In this document: positions 37,422 through 44,932 of the stretch, in pieces
How the letters are laid out: the number at the start of each line of letters is the position of its first letter
Position numbering within the stretch: position 1 is the first letter of the stretch
NCBI RefSeq assembly: GCF_003626535.1
Contig: NZ_RBAL01000005.1
Span: 186,001-250,000, forward strand
From: Streptomyces hoynatensis
Lineage (GTDB): Bacteria; Actinomycetota; Actinomycetes; Streptomycetales; Streptomycetaceae
Length of the DNA: 64,000 nucleotides
Reading direction: 5' to 3'
Program-made: the position numbers and the translations under genes
The notes under the pieces: model-generated
What the model saw: only the letters and a program-made list of their open reading frames with translations
Told to the model about the DNA's origin: nothing
The model's database searches: none

Positions 37422-38573
37422 GTGCTCGGCATACTCCGCGCGGCCCGCGCACAGGGGCACACGACATGGCGTAGCGGGCGTTACCTGCTGGGCACCGTGG
37501 TGGCCGCGACGGCGACGCTCGCCGCGGCGCCCCTGCTGTGTCTGCCGTCGGCGGCCCGGCCCTGGGCGGAGCGTCATCGCCGGCGCGCCGGGAAGCTGCT
37601 GGGACGGCCGGCCGAGCCGCGCCCACGCGCCGCCCTCCGCACCCTCGGGTGGCTCGTGACCCAGGTGGTCACCGGTCTGCCGGCGGGCGCCCTTGCCCTG
37701 CTCCTTTTGGGCAGCCTGTTTCTCACCCCCCTCATCACCACGCTGTGGTGGGCCCTTCCCACGGCGCCGTGGCTGCCCGTGGCCAGCGACCGCATCACCG
37801 GCTGGGGCACCGCGTTGCCGCTCGGCCTGACCAATCTCGTGGTCCTGGCGGCGCTGGCCGCCCTCACCCTCCCGCCACTCGCCCGGGCGCACGCCCGGTG
37901 CTGCCTCGCGGTCCTGGCGCCCTCACCCGCGGAGCACCTCGTCGAACGTGTCACCGCACTCACCCGGACGCGTGCAGACGTTCTCCAGGCGCACAGTGCG
38001 GAACTCCGCCGGATCGAAAGGGACCTGCACGACGGCACCCAGGCGCGGCTCGTGGCCATCGCGATGCGGCTCGCCGTGGCCGGCGAAAGCTTCGCCGCCG
38101 ACCCCGACGCGGCCGCCGCCCTGGTGCGGCAGGCCCACGCCGAGACCGAGGACGCGATGACCGAGCTGCGCTCCGTCATCCGCACCATCTATCCGCCGGT
38201 GCTGGCCGACCAGGGCCTCGCCGGCGCGCTCGGCACCCTGGCCACCAGGGCCGGGGTGCCGACCCGCATCGACGTCGGCCCGCTCGGTGAGATCCCCGCG
38301 GCGGTCGAGGCCGTCGCCTACTTCGCCGTCACCGAGGCGCTGGCGAATGTCGCCCGGCACAGCCGGGCCTCCAGGGCCTCGGTTCGGGTCAGCCGCGACG
38401 GTGCGGTGCTCCGTGCGGAGATGTCGGACAACGGGACCGGCGGGGCGGACGCCGCCCGGGGGTCCGGCCTCGACGGAATGCGCCGCCGCGCCGCCGCGCT
38501 GGACGGCACCCTGGAGATCAGCAGCCCGCCGGGCGGGCCGACCGTCATCACCGTGGAGCTGCCGTGCGCGTAG
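37422..38573 (+). CDS. Sensor histidine kinase, NarL-partner type (HisKA_3)
   Basis: 383 aa from GTG 37422; the frame opens earlier at 37374. Two pairs of membrane helices with short loops make an intramembrane-type sensor. The phospho-acceptor is His in RIERDLHDGTQARLVAIAMRL, and the HATPase domain has N box TEALANVARHS and G box DNGTGG / GSGLDGMRRR. Its stop overlaps the regulator start by 10 nt. The signal is unknown; the divergent serine hydrolase suggests a cell-wall role. Confidence 0.9.
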   Translation: MLGILRAARAQGHTTWRSGRYLLGTVVAATATLAAAPLLCLPSAARPWAERHRRRAGKLLGRPAEPRPRAALRTLGWLVTQVVTGLPAGALALLLLGSLFLTPLITTLWWALPTAPWLPVASDRITGWGTALPLGLTNLVVLAALAALTLPPLARAHARCCLAVLAPSPAEHLVERVTALTRTRADVLQAHSAELRRIERDLHDGTQARLVAIAMRLAVAGESFAADPDAAAALVRQAHAETEDAMTELRSVIRTIYPPVLADQGLAGALGTLATRAGVPTRIDVGPLGEIPAAVEAVAYFAVTEALANVARHSRASRASVRVSRDGAVLRAEMSDNGTGGADAARGSGLDGMRRRAAALDGTLEISSPPGGPTVITVELPCA

Positions 38574-39247
38574 TGATCGCCGAGGACAACGTCCTGCTGT
38601 CGTCGGGGCTGAGGCTCCTGCTCAACTCCCAGGGCTTCGAGGTCGTCACGATCGCGGCCGACGCCCCGGGCTTCCTCGCCTCCGTCGAGACCCACCGCCC
38701 GGACGTCACCATCGTGGACGTGCGGCTGCCCCCGGCCTTCCGCGACGAGGGCATCCGGGCCGCGGTCCGGGCCCGCCGCGACCATCCAGGACTTCCCGTC
38801 CTGGTCCTGTCGCAGTACGTGGAACAGGAGTACGCCGGCCGTCTCCTCGCCGACGCCAGGGGCGGCATCGGATACCTGCTCAAAGACCGGGTGAGCCGCG
38901 TCGCGGAGTTCACCGACGCCCTGCGCCGGGTGGCCGGCGGCGGTACCGCCATGGACCCCGAGGTCATCGCCCAGCTCCTCGCCGCACGTGGCGATCCCGT
39001 CGATGCCCTGACCGCACGCGAGCGCGAGGTGCTCGCGCTGATGGCCGAAGGTCACGACAACGCGACCATCGCCGAGCGGCTCGTCATCACCGGCAACGCC
39101 GTCCACAAGCACATCGGCAACGTCTTCCTCAAACTCGGCTTGTCGGCCGGCGACAGCGGCCACCGTCGCGTCCGCGCCGTCCTGGCCTACCTCCGTCGCC
39201 ACGGCGGCACCGCGCCCTCCCCGACGACCTCCCCTCCGCTGGCCTGA
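38564..39247 (+). CDS. NarL/LuxR-family response regulator
   Basis: 227 aa from GTG 38564. Receiver domain with acidic pocket EDN and phospho-acceptor Asp52 (TIVDVRLP), and conserved Lys in YLLKDRV. C-terminal LuxR HTH (LTAREREVLALMAEGHDNATIAERL). Translated by coupling from the kinase gene. Confidence 0.93.
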   Translation: MRVVIAEDNVLLSSGLRLLLNSQGFEVVTIAADAPGFLASVETHRPDVTIVDVRLPPAFRDEGIRAAVRARRDHPGLPVLVLSQYVEQEYAGRLLADARGGIGYLLKDRVSRVAEFTDALRRVAGGGTAMDPEVIAQLLAARGDPVDALTAREREVLALMAEGHDNATIAERLVITGNAVHKHIGNVFLKLGLSAGDSGHRRVRAVLAYLRRHGGTAPSPTTSPPLA

Positions 39248-39385
39248 ACAGCGCTGCCCCCCAGGCACCGCCGGCTCACCGTGCTCAAGGCCGGCCGCGC
39301 GCGGACCCACGCCGAGTCCGGCAAGAACGCAGGCACGCGAGGAGCAGCCGGCAGCGCGCGGCCACCTGCGGCGGACCGTCCCCGG

Positions 39386-39841
39386 TCAGGCGCGTGGCAG
39401 GTCGGCCCAGACCGTCTGGCCCCAGCCGTTTCCCGGCTCGGCCACCCCCCAGGCCGTGCTGAGCGAGGCGACCAGGCAGAGCCCGCGGCCGTGTTCCTCC
39501 CAGGGGCCCGGGCTCCTCGTCTCGGGGGAACGCCTGCCGCCGCCGCGGTCCGTCACCTCGACCCGCAGCCAGTCCGGCGCGTCCCGCAGCCCGCAGCTCA
39601 TCGACCGGCCCGGGGTCCCGGCGTGGAGCAGCACGTTCGTGGTCAGCTCCGATACCACGAGCGCCGCCGTCTCGACCGTCTCCGCGCCGACGCCCCAGCG
39701 CCCCAGGGTCCGCCGCACCCAGCCGCGGGCCAGCCCGACCGAACGCGGCTCGACCCGCAGGCCGATCGCCAGCACCCGCACCTCGGGCCGCGGGCCCGGC
39801 TCGGGTCCCGGCTCCGGCGGGAGCGGTAGGGGGGAAGCCAT
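39386..39841 (-). CDS. RsbW-like ATP-binding anti-sigma factor homologue
   Basis: 151 aa from ATG 39841. GHKL ATPase fold: N box ELTTNVLLHAG, G1 VTDRGGG, G2 EEHGRGLCLV. The N-terminal 25 residues are Pro-rich. Streptomyces carry dozens of these; some pair with STAS or DUF397 proteins, but no partner is adjacent here. Convergent with the response regulator and divergent from the nfeD-like gene. Confidence 0.85.
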   Translation of the reverse strand: MASPLPLPPEPGPEPGPRPEVRVLAIGLRVEPRSVGLARGWVRRTLGRWGVGAETVETAALVVSELTTNVLLHAGTPGRSMSCGLRDAPDWLRVEVTDRGGGRRSPETRSPGPWEEHGRGLCLVASLSTAWGVAEPGNGWGQTVWADLPRA

Positions 39842-40184
39842 GGGGACCGACCGCCTTTCGGGTGCCGCACGCACGGCCCACGCCCGCCCCCGGCGGCCGG
39901 GCACGCCCGCCCCCGGGCCCGGCGGCCCCGGCCCGGGGCGCGCCCGGCCGTGCCGCATCGGCGTGCACGGCGCCCGCTTCACCGCTTTTGTGCCGCAAAG
40001 GCGCGCGCGGGTGCCCCACTATGGCACTCCCAACTACCGCCCGCAATGGGCGACTTGAGATCCGCGCCGCCACCCGCCCGCAGTGCGCCGACGCCGGGCG
40101 CGGTGGCGCGGGAGCGGACGGCCACCCGGCCGGGTGGCCCGCCGGGCGGCGGCCCGAGGGCGGCACCGGAAGGACCGCAAACAC

Positions 40185-40200
40185 TGCCGGAACACGGCAA
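40185..40200 (+). promoter_or_regulatory. Candidate operator shared with the pucR-like gene (copy 1)
   Basis: TGCCGGAACACGGCAA, an inverted repeat TGCCG-N5-CGGCA, ending 75 nt before the nfeD-like ATG. A second copy with one mismatch occurs at 43942-43957 in front of the pucR-like gene. Confidence 0.55.
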
Positions 40201-40220
40201 TGAAACGATCCGCCTCCCCA

Positions 40221-40238
40221 TGTGAACATCTCCTCACA
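40221..40238 (+). promoter_or_regulatory. Inverted repeat TGTGA-N8-TCACA
   Basis: Perfect 5-bp arms identical to Crp half-sites, but with an 8-bp instead of 6-bp spacer. It lies 37 nt before the nfeD-like start. Confidence 0.4.
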
Positions 40239-40275
40239 CGCCGGAGACCAGCGGCGGGCGAGAGGGGGCAGCACT

Positions 40276-40785
40276 ATGGCGTGGTTTCTCGGAACCGGCA
40301 TCGTGGGGGTGGTGCTGCTCACCCTGTCGCTGGTCTTCGACGGTGTGCTGGACGGCGCGTTCGACGGCGCGCTCGACGGCGTCTTCGAGGGGTGGCTGTC
40401 GTTGCCGGTCCTCGCCGGATTCGCGGCGATGACCGGCTTCGGCGGGGCCATCGTCCTCGGCACCACCGAGGCGGGTCCCGCCGTCGCCACCGGCGGGGGC
40501 GCGCTGGCCGGCCTGGGCACGGCCTGGCTGACGTACCGCCTCAGCCGCGCGCTGATGCGGGACCAGACGGCGGTGACGCCCCGGGGGGCCGACCTGGTGG
40601 GCACCGCGGGCAACGTGGTGACCGCCATCCCGGCCGAGGGCTTCGGCGAGGTCCTGCTGCACCTCGCGGGCCAGCCGCTGAAGCTGGCGGCCCGCAGCGC
40701 GGGCCCCGTGGCCCGCGGCACCGAGGTGTGGGTGGAGGCGGCACCGACGGCGACCTCCGTCGTCGTACGCCCCGTCGACCGCTGA
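40276..40785 (+). CDS. NfeD-like membrane protein
   Basis: 169 aa from ATG 40276, with GAGGGGG upstream. Three hydrophobic helices (about residues 3-22, 42-62, 68-90) with an unusual repeat DGVLDGAFDGALDGVFEG in the first loop, then a C-terminal OB-fold-like domain (DLVGTAGNVVTAIPAEGFGEVLL...GTEVWVEA). NfeD proteins pair with flotillin/stomatin-type SPFH proteins, and a flotillin gene follows 254 bp downstream. Together they should form a membrane microdomain unit. Confidence 0.8.
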   Translation: MAWFLGTGIVGVVLLTLSLVFDGVLDGAFDGALDGVFEGWLSLPVLAGFAAMTGFGGAIVLGTTEAGPAVATGGGALAGLGTAWLTYRLSRALMRDQTAVTPRGADLVGTAGNVVTAIPAEGFGEVLLHLAGQPLKLAARSAGPVARGTEVWVEAAPTATSVVVRPVDR

Positions 40786-40833
40786 CCGCCGCCCTGCTCC
40801 AGGCCCCCGACCGCACCTGCCCGCCACCGGGCA

Positions 40834-40909
40834 GACCGACGCACCGGCCACACCCGGCCGCCCACCGGCCGGACCGACGCACCGGCCACACCCGGCCGCC
40901 CACCGGCCG
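40834..40909. repeat. Perfect 38-bp tandem duplication
   Basis: Copies at 40834-40871 and 40872-40909, with a diverged partial third on either side. It lies in the spacer between nfeD-like and flotillin genes. Confidence 0.9.
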
Positions 40910-40954
40910 GACCCGACGCGTCCGTCGCGCCCGGCGCATCCGTCGGCGCCCAGA

Positions 40955-41000
40955 CCCCACCCCAACCCCAACCCCATCCCACCCAACCCACCCACACCCC
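40955..41000 (-). other. G-quadruplex-forming tract on the minus strand
   Basis: On the plus strand, nine runs of 3-4 C separated by 1-3 nt in 46 bases. On the minus strand the first four runs are G4 blocks with loops TT, TT and T. It is the template strand for flotillin transcription and lies 40-85 bp before its start. Confidence 0.75.
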
Positions 41001-41039
41001 ACCGACCCACCATCACCACACGAATGCGGGGGTACCGCC

Positions 41040-42575
41040 ATGAGTCCCGTCGTCGCGGCGGCCGTTGGAGCCGTCGTCCTGCTCCTCCTGATCGCGCTGA
41101 TCGTCGTCAGCCGCTACAAGGTGGCCGGGCCGAGCGAGGCGTTCATCGTCACCGGGCGGCGCGGCAAGAAGGCCACCGACCCCGCCACCGGGCGGATCTT
41201 CACCGACAACAGCGGGCAGAAGGTCGTCGTCGGCGGCGGCGTCTTCATCGTGCCCTTCGTGCAGCAGCGGTTCACCCTCGACCTGTCCTCCCGGCACATC
41301 CCGATCGCGGTGCGCGGCGCGGTGACGCTGCGCGGCATCAAGGCGCACCTGGAGGGCGTCGCCATCGTCAAGGTCGGCGGCACCGAGGACTCGATCCGCG
41401 CCGCGGCGCAGCGCTTCCTCATGCAGCAGGACGGCATCGTCGGCTTCACGCAGGAGGTGCTCTCCGGCGCGCTGCGGGCGATCGTGGGCCGGATGTCCGT
41501 GGAGGACATCATCCGCGACCGCGCCGCGTTCGCCGGCCAGGTGGCGGAGGAGGCCGAGGCCAGCCTCTCCGGCCAGGGCCTGGTGCTCGACGCGTTCCAG
41601 ATCCAGGACATCACCACCGAGGGCTCCTACCTCGAGGACCTCGGCCGCCCCGAGGCGGCCCGCGCCAGGCAGGAGGCCGACATCGCCGAGGCCGAGGCGC
41701 GCCGGGCCGCGGAACAGGCCCGGCTGAAGGCCGAGGAGGAGATCGCCGTGGCGCAACGCACCTTCTCCCTCAAGCAGGCCGAGATCAAGGCGGAGACGGA
41801 TGCGGCGGCGGCACGGGCCGCGGCGTCCGGGCCGCTGGCCGAGGCCGCCCGCCGGCAGGAGATCCTCACCGAACAGGAGAAGGTGGCCCAGCGGCAGGCC
41901 GCGCTGAAGGACCGCCAGCTGGACACCGAGGTGCGCAAGCCGGCCGACGCCCGCCGTTACGCGGCGGAACAGGAGGCGGAGGCCAAGCGCGTGGCGCGGG
42001 TCAAGCAGGCCGAGGCCGAGCGGCTGGCCGGGATCGCCGCCGCGCAGGCGGAGGCCGAACGGGCGCGGCTGACCGGCGAGGGCGAGAAGCAGCGCCGCGG
42101 CGCGCTGGCCGAGGCCGAGGCCATCGAGGGCGTCAAGCGCGGCGAGGCCGAACGCGCCCGCCGGGCCGCGATAGCCGAGGCCCTGCGGCTGGAAGGCGAG
42201 GCGGAGGCGGCGGCGATCGGCGCCAAGGGCGCGGCCGAGGCGGAGGCGATGCGGCAGCGGGCCGACGCGTTCGCACAGTACGGCGACGCGGCGGTGCTGC
42301 AGATGCTGGTCGAGGTGCTGCCGCAGGTCGTCGCGAAGGCATCCGAGCCGCTCAGCGCCGTCGACAAGATGACCGTGATCTCCACCGACGGGGCCGGGCG
42401 CATCCCGCGCGCGGTCGCCGACAACGTCACCCAGGGCCTCGAACTCCTCGGCTCCGCCACGGGGATCGACCTCGCCGAACTCCTCGGCAACCTCACCCGG
42501 CGCAACGCCGGCGAGGCGGCGCCGGAACGGCCGCGGGACGCCCGGCACAACGGCCAGGTCGAGATCACCAACTGA
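41040..42575 (+). CDS. Flotillin-like SPFH/Band 7 protein
   Basis: 511 aa from ATG 41040. One N-terminal membrane helix (residues 2-24), an SPFH domain (about 30-200; GPSEAFIVTGRRGKK, LDAFQIQDITTEGSYLEDLGRPEAARARQEADI), then about 200 residues of Ala/Glu-rich coiled coil with the EA repeats of flotillins. The C terminus is an oligomerisation segment. Flotillins scaffold ordered membrane regions with signalling and cell-wall proteins. It follows the nfeD-like gene and ends in a strong terminator. Confidence 0.93.
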   Translation: MSPVVAAAVGAVVLLLLIALIVVSRYKVAGPSEAFIVTGRRGKKATDPATGRIFTDNSGQKVVVGGGVFIVPFVQQRFTLDLSSRHIPIAVRGAVTLRGIKAHLEGVAIVKVGGTEDSIRAAAQRFLMQQDGIVGFTQEVLSGALRAIVGRMSVEDIIRDRAAFAGQVAEEAEASLSGQGLVLDAFQIQDITTEGSYLEDLGRPEAARARQEADIAEAEARRAAEQARLKAEEEIAVAQRTFSLKQAEIKAETDAAAARAAASGPLAEAARRQEILTEQEKVAQRQAALKDRQLDTEVRKPADARRYAAEQEAEAKRVARVKQAEAERLAGIAAAQAEAERARLTGEGEKQRRGALAEAEAIEGVKRGEAERARRAAIAEALRLEGEAEAAAIGAKGAAEAEAMRQRADAFAQYGDAAVLQMLVEVLPQVVAKASEPLSAVDKMTVISTDGAGRIPRAVADNVTQGLELLGSATGIDLAELLGNLTRRNAGEAAPERPRDARHNGQVEITN

Positions 42576-42583
42576 CGCGCCCC

Positions 42584-42611
42584 GCCCGGCCCGTGGCAGC
42601 ACGGGCCGGGC
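42584..42611 (+). terminator. Flotillin operon terminator
   Basis: Perfect 12-bp stem GCCCGGCCCGTG / CACGGGCCGGGC with loop GCAG, 8 nt after the stop codon. Confidence 0.8.
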
Positions 42612-42804
42612 GTTGGGCGGGGTACCGCTTGGGGGGCCGGCGAGGATACGGGGGGGCGCTCCGCGGGGGCGGCTCCCCGGTGCGGTTCGCGGGGCGGTTC
42701 GCGGGGCGGGTCGCGGGGCGACCCCACGGGGGCGTCCCGCGGCAGGTTGCCGCATGGCAGGCCGTCCCAGGGCGGGGGCGCAACCGGCCGCCGCGGGACG
42801 CCGG

Positions 42805-43863
42805 TCAGAGCTCCTGGCCCGGCCAGCCGAGCAGCCGGGCCCCGATGACCGCGGTCTGCAGGGTGTAACGGTGCACGGGGTCGGCCGGGTTGACGCCGGT
42901 CAGCTGGTGGATGCGCGCCAGCCGGTAGGTCAGGGCCCGCACGCTGAGGGCGAGGCGGCGGGCCGCCTCCGCCGAGGTGCAGCCGGACTCGAAGTAGACC
43001 TCGAGCGTACGCAGCAGGGGCTCGGCGCCGCCGCGGGCGCCGCGCAGCGGGCCCAGGGCGCTGAGCACGAGGTCGGCCATGGCCTGCCGGTCGCGCGTGA
43101 GCACCGGATACACCAGCAGGTCGACGGCGCGCACCACCGGCTCCTCAAGCCGCAGCCGCTCGGCCAGTTCCAGCGTGCTCAGCGCCTCCTCGTACGAGTG
43201 GGCCACGCTGCCGGCCCCCGGCTGCGGGCGGCCGATGGCCACCCGGCCGCCGGTCGCCGCGTGCGCCTGCCTGGCGAAGAAGGCCAGCACCTCCTCCTGC
43301 TGGCCCGGCGCGATGCAGATCAACTGCCCGTTCTTGGTGGCCAGCAGCACCCGGCGGTCCCCGAAGCGGGCGATCAGCGCGGTGCTCACCCGGCGGGTGA
43401 CGGGATGGGTGTCGTCGTACGCCTCGGGCCCCTGCGCCACCGCGACCGCATGGGCCCGGGCCAGCACCAGGCCGAAACGCTCCGCCCGTTCGGCGAGCCG
43501 GCCCAGGTCGCTGCGGCCGTACAGCAGGTCGTCGATGAACTCCCGCCGCGCCGCCTCCTCCTGCCGCACGGCCAGCCGCTGCGCCCGCTCGTACCCTTCC
43601 GCGAACGCGTCGACGGCCTGGGCCACCGCCGCCAGCACGCTGTCCGCGGAACCGGCCCCCGCGGGCCACACCTCCCGCGTGACCTCCAGATGCCGCCGCA
43701 CCAGGCCGCGCAGGTCGTGCCCGTCGTCGGCGGCCCGCTCCCCGAGGCTGCGCCGCTGCTCCAACTCGTCGCGCGTCGGCCGCCGCCCGGTCGCCCCGAC
43801 CTCCGCGAGCATCTCGGCATACCCCCGCAGGTACGCCCGCCCCGCCTCGCCCTCACCCACCAC
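42805..43863 (-). CDS. PucR/CdaR-family transcriptional regulator
   Basis: 352 aa from GTG 43863 (GTG 43860 equally possible), preceded by GGGAGGCGGGGG. An N-terminal helical region, a central GGDEF-like domain (VLLATKNGQLICIAPG, VAIGRPQPGAGSVAHSYEEA) and the C-terminal PucR HTH (LEVYFESGCTSAEAARRLALSVRALTYRL, split around the recognition helix). Such regulators respond to small metabolites and often act on neighbours and themselves. The shared 16-bp motif before this gene and before the nfeD-like gene suggests its target. Confidence 0.88.
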   Translation of the reverse strand: MVGEGEAGRAYLRGYAEMLAEVGATGRRPTRDELEQRRSLGERAADDGHDLRGLVRRHLEVTREVWPAGAGSADSVLAAVAQAVDAFAEGYERAQRLAVRQEEAARREFIDDLLYGRSDLGRLAERAERFGLVLARAHAVAVAQGPEAYDDTHPVTRRVSTALIARFGDRRVLLATKNGQLICIAPGQQEEVLAFFARQAHAATGGRVAIGRPQPGAGSVAHSYEEALSTLELAERLRLEEPVVRAVDLLVYPVLTRDRQAMADLVLSALGPLRGARGGAEPLLRTLEVYFESGCTSAEAARRLALSVRALTYRLARIHQLTGVNPADPVHRYTLQTAVIGARLLGWPGQEL

Positions 43864-44242
43864 GACCCCCGCCTCCCGAACTCCCCGTCGCACACCCCGG
43901 CCACGCCCCACACCACTCCCGGCGCGGCACCCCCTCCAGCCTGCCAGAACACGGCAACAACCAGTGGCGCCACCGGCCGGGCCGCAGGCCGGACGCGCCG
44001 GCCGGGGGAGGCTCCCGGCCGGCACGCCGTGCGGGGAGACGCCTCGCCCTCGCGGCCCGGGTCGATCGCGCGGCGCTTGCCCCACCACGTGCGGGGACGG
44101 CCCGCGGAGCAGTCCGCGCTTCGGCACGGCTCCACGGGCGGCGGTGCGGGGGCACGTTCGGCGGAACCCCGGGAGTAGGCCCGAGAGGAGTTTTCGGCAG
44201 CGCTGCGGGAGCACTCCGGAAGAACCCCGGGAAAATAAGGCC
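43864..44242. other. Divergent regulatory region, pucR-like / second two-component system
   Basis: 379 bp. It holds the second copy of the candidate operator (43942-43957) near the pucR-like start and a GAACCCCGGGA direct repeat (44164-44174, 44222-44232) near the response-regulator start, with CAGCGCTG between. No gene seen. Confidence 0.6.
43942..43957 (+). promoter_or_regulatory. Candidate operator shared with nfeD-like operon (copy 2)
   Basis: TGCCAGAACACGGCAA, 15 of 16 bases identical to 40185-40200, 78 nt before the pucR-like start. Confidence 0.55.
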
Positions 44243-44932
44243 ATGTTGCGGCTGGGGATCGTCGACGACCATCCGGTGGCGCGCCGGGGGCTCGCGGCCA
44301 TTCTGGGCGAGGACCCGGAGATGGCGGTGGAGGCGTCGGCCGCCCTGCCCGCCCAGCTGCCCGACCCGGCCGGCCTCGACCTCGTGCTGTGTGACCTCTA
44401 CCTCGGGGACGACGTTCCGGCCGTGGCGTCGGTGCGGGCACTGGCGGCCGTGACCCGGGTGCTCATGGTCTCGGCCGCCAGCCGCCCCTCGGACGTGCTG
44501 GCCTGCGTCGCCGCCGAGGCCGCCGGTTACGTCACGAAGGACGCCGACGAGGCGGCGCTGCGGGAGGCCGTGCGGCAGGTGGCCGCGGGGGGCTTCCACG
44601 TCTCGCCGCAGCTGGCCGGCATCGTCGGCGCCGCCTCGCGCAGCGCCTCCGCCGCCGGCCGCGCCTCGCTGCTGTCACCCCGCGAGGAGGAGGCGCTGGG
44701 CTGGATCGCCCGCGGGATGACGCACGGCCAGGCCGCGCGCCGCATGGGCGTGGCAACGTCGACGGTGGACACCTACATCCAGCGCATCAGGGCTCGGCTG
44801 CACCTGGGCAACAAGGCGGAACTGGCCTGGTTCGCCCGCAATCTGGCGGAGGCGATGGGGGAGGGAGCCCGGGATGGCGGAGCGGCGCTCGCGACGGGCG
44901 GCGGCGACCCGCGCACCGGAGACGAGGGCTGA
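44243..44932 (+). CDS. NarL/LuxR-family response regulator
   Basis: 229 aa from ATG 44243. Receiver domain with VDDHPVARRG, phospho-acceptor Asp51 (LVLCDLYLG) and Lys in GYVTKDADE. C-terminal HTH (LLSPREEEALGWIARGMTHGQAARRM...STVDTYIQRI). The receiver is short of some consensus: Ser-Ala-Ala replaces the usual Thr/Ser switch context. The kinase gene starts inside its 3' end, a 59-nt overlap. Confidence 0.92.
   Translation: MLRLGIVDDHPVARRGLAAILGEDPEMAVEASAALPAQLPDPAGLDLVLCDLYLGDDVPAVASVRALAAVTRVLMVSAASRPSDVLACVAAEAAGYVTKDADEAALREAVRQVAAGGFHVSPQLAGIVGAASRSASAAGRASLLSPREEEALGWIARGMTHGQAARRMGVATSTVDTYIQRIRARLHLGNKAELAWFARNLAEAMGEGARDGGAALATGGGDPRTGDEG

Larger units (their letters stand above)
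39842..40275. other. Divergent regulatory region, anti-sigma homologue / nfeD-like
   Basis: 434 bp. It contains a CTTT-N8-AAAG inverted repeat near 39985, the PucR-candidate operator at 40185-40200 and a TGTGA-N8-TCACA inverted repeat at 40221-40238. No gene seen. Confidence 0.6.
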
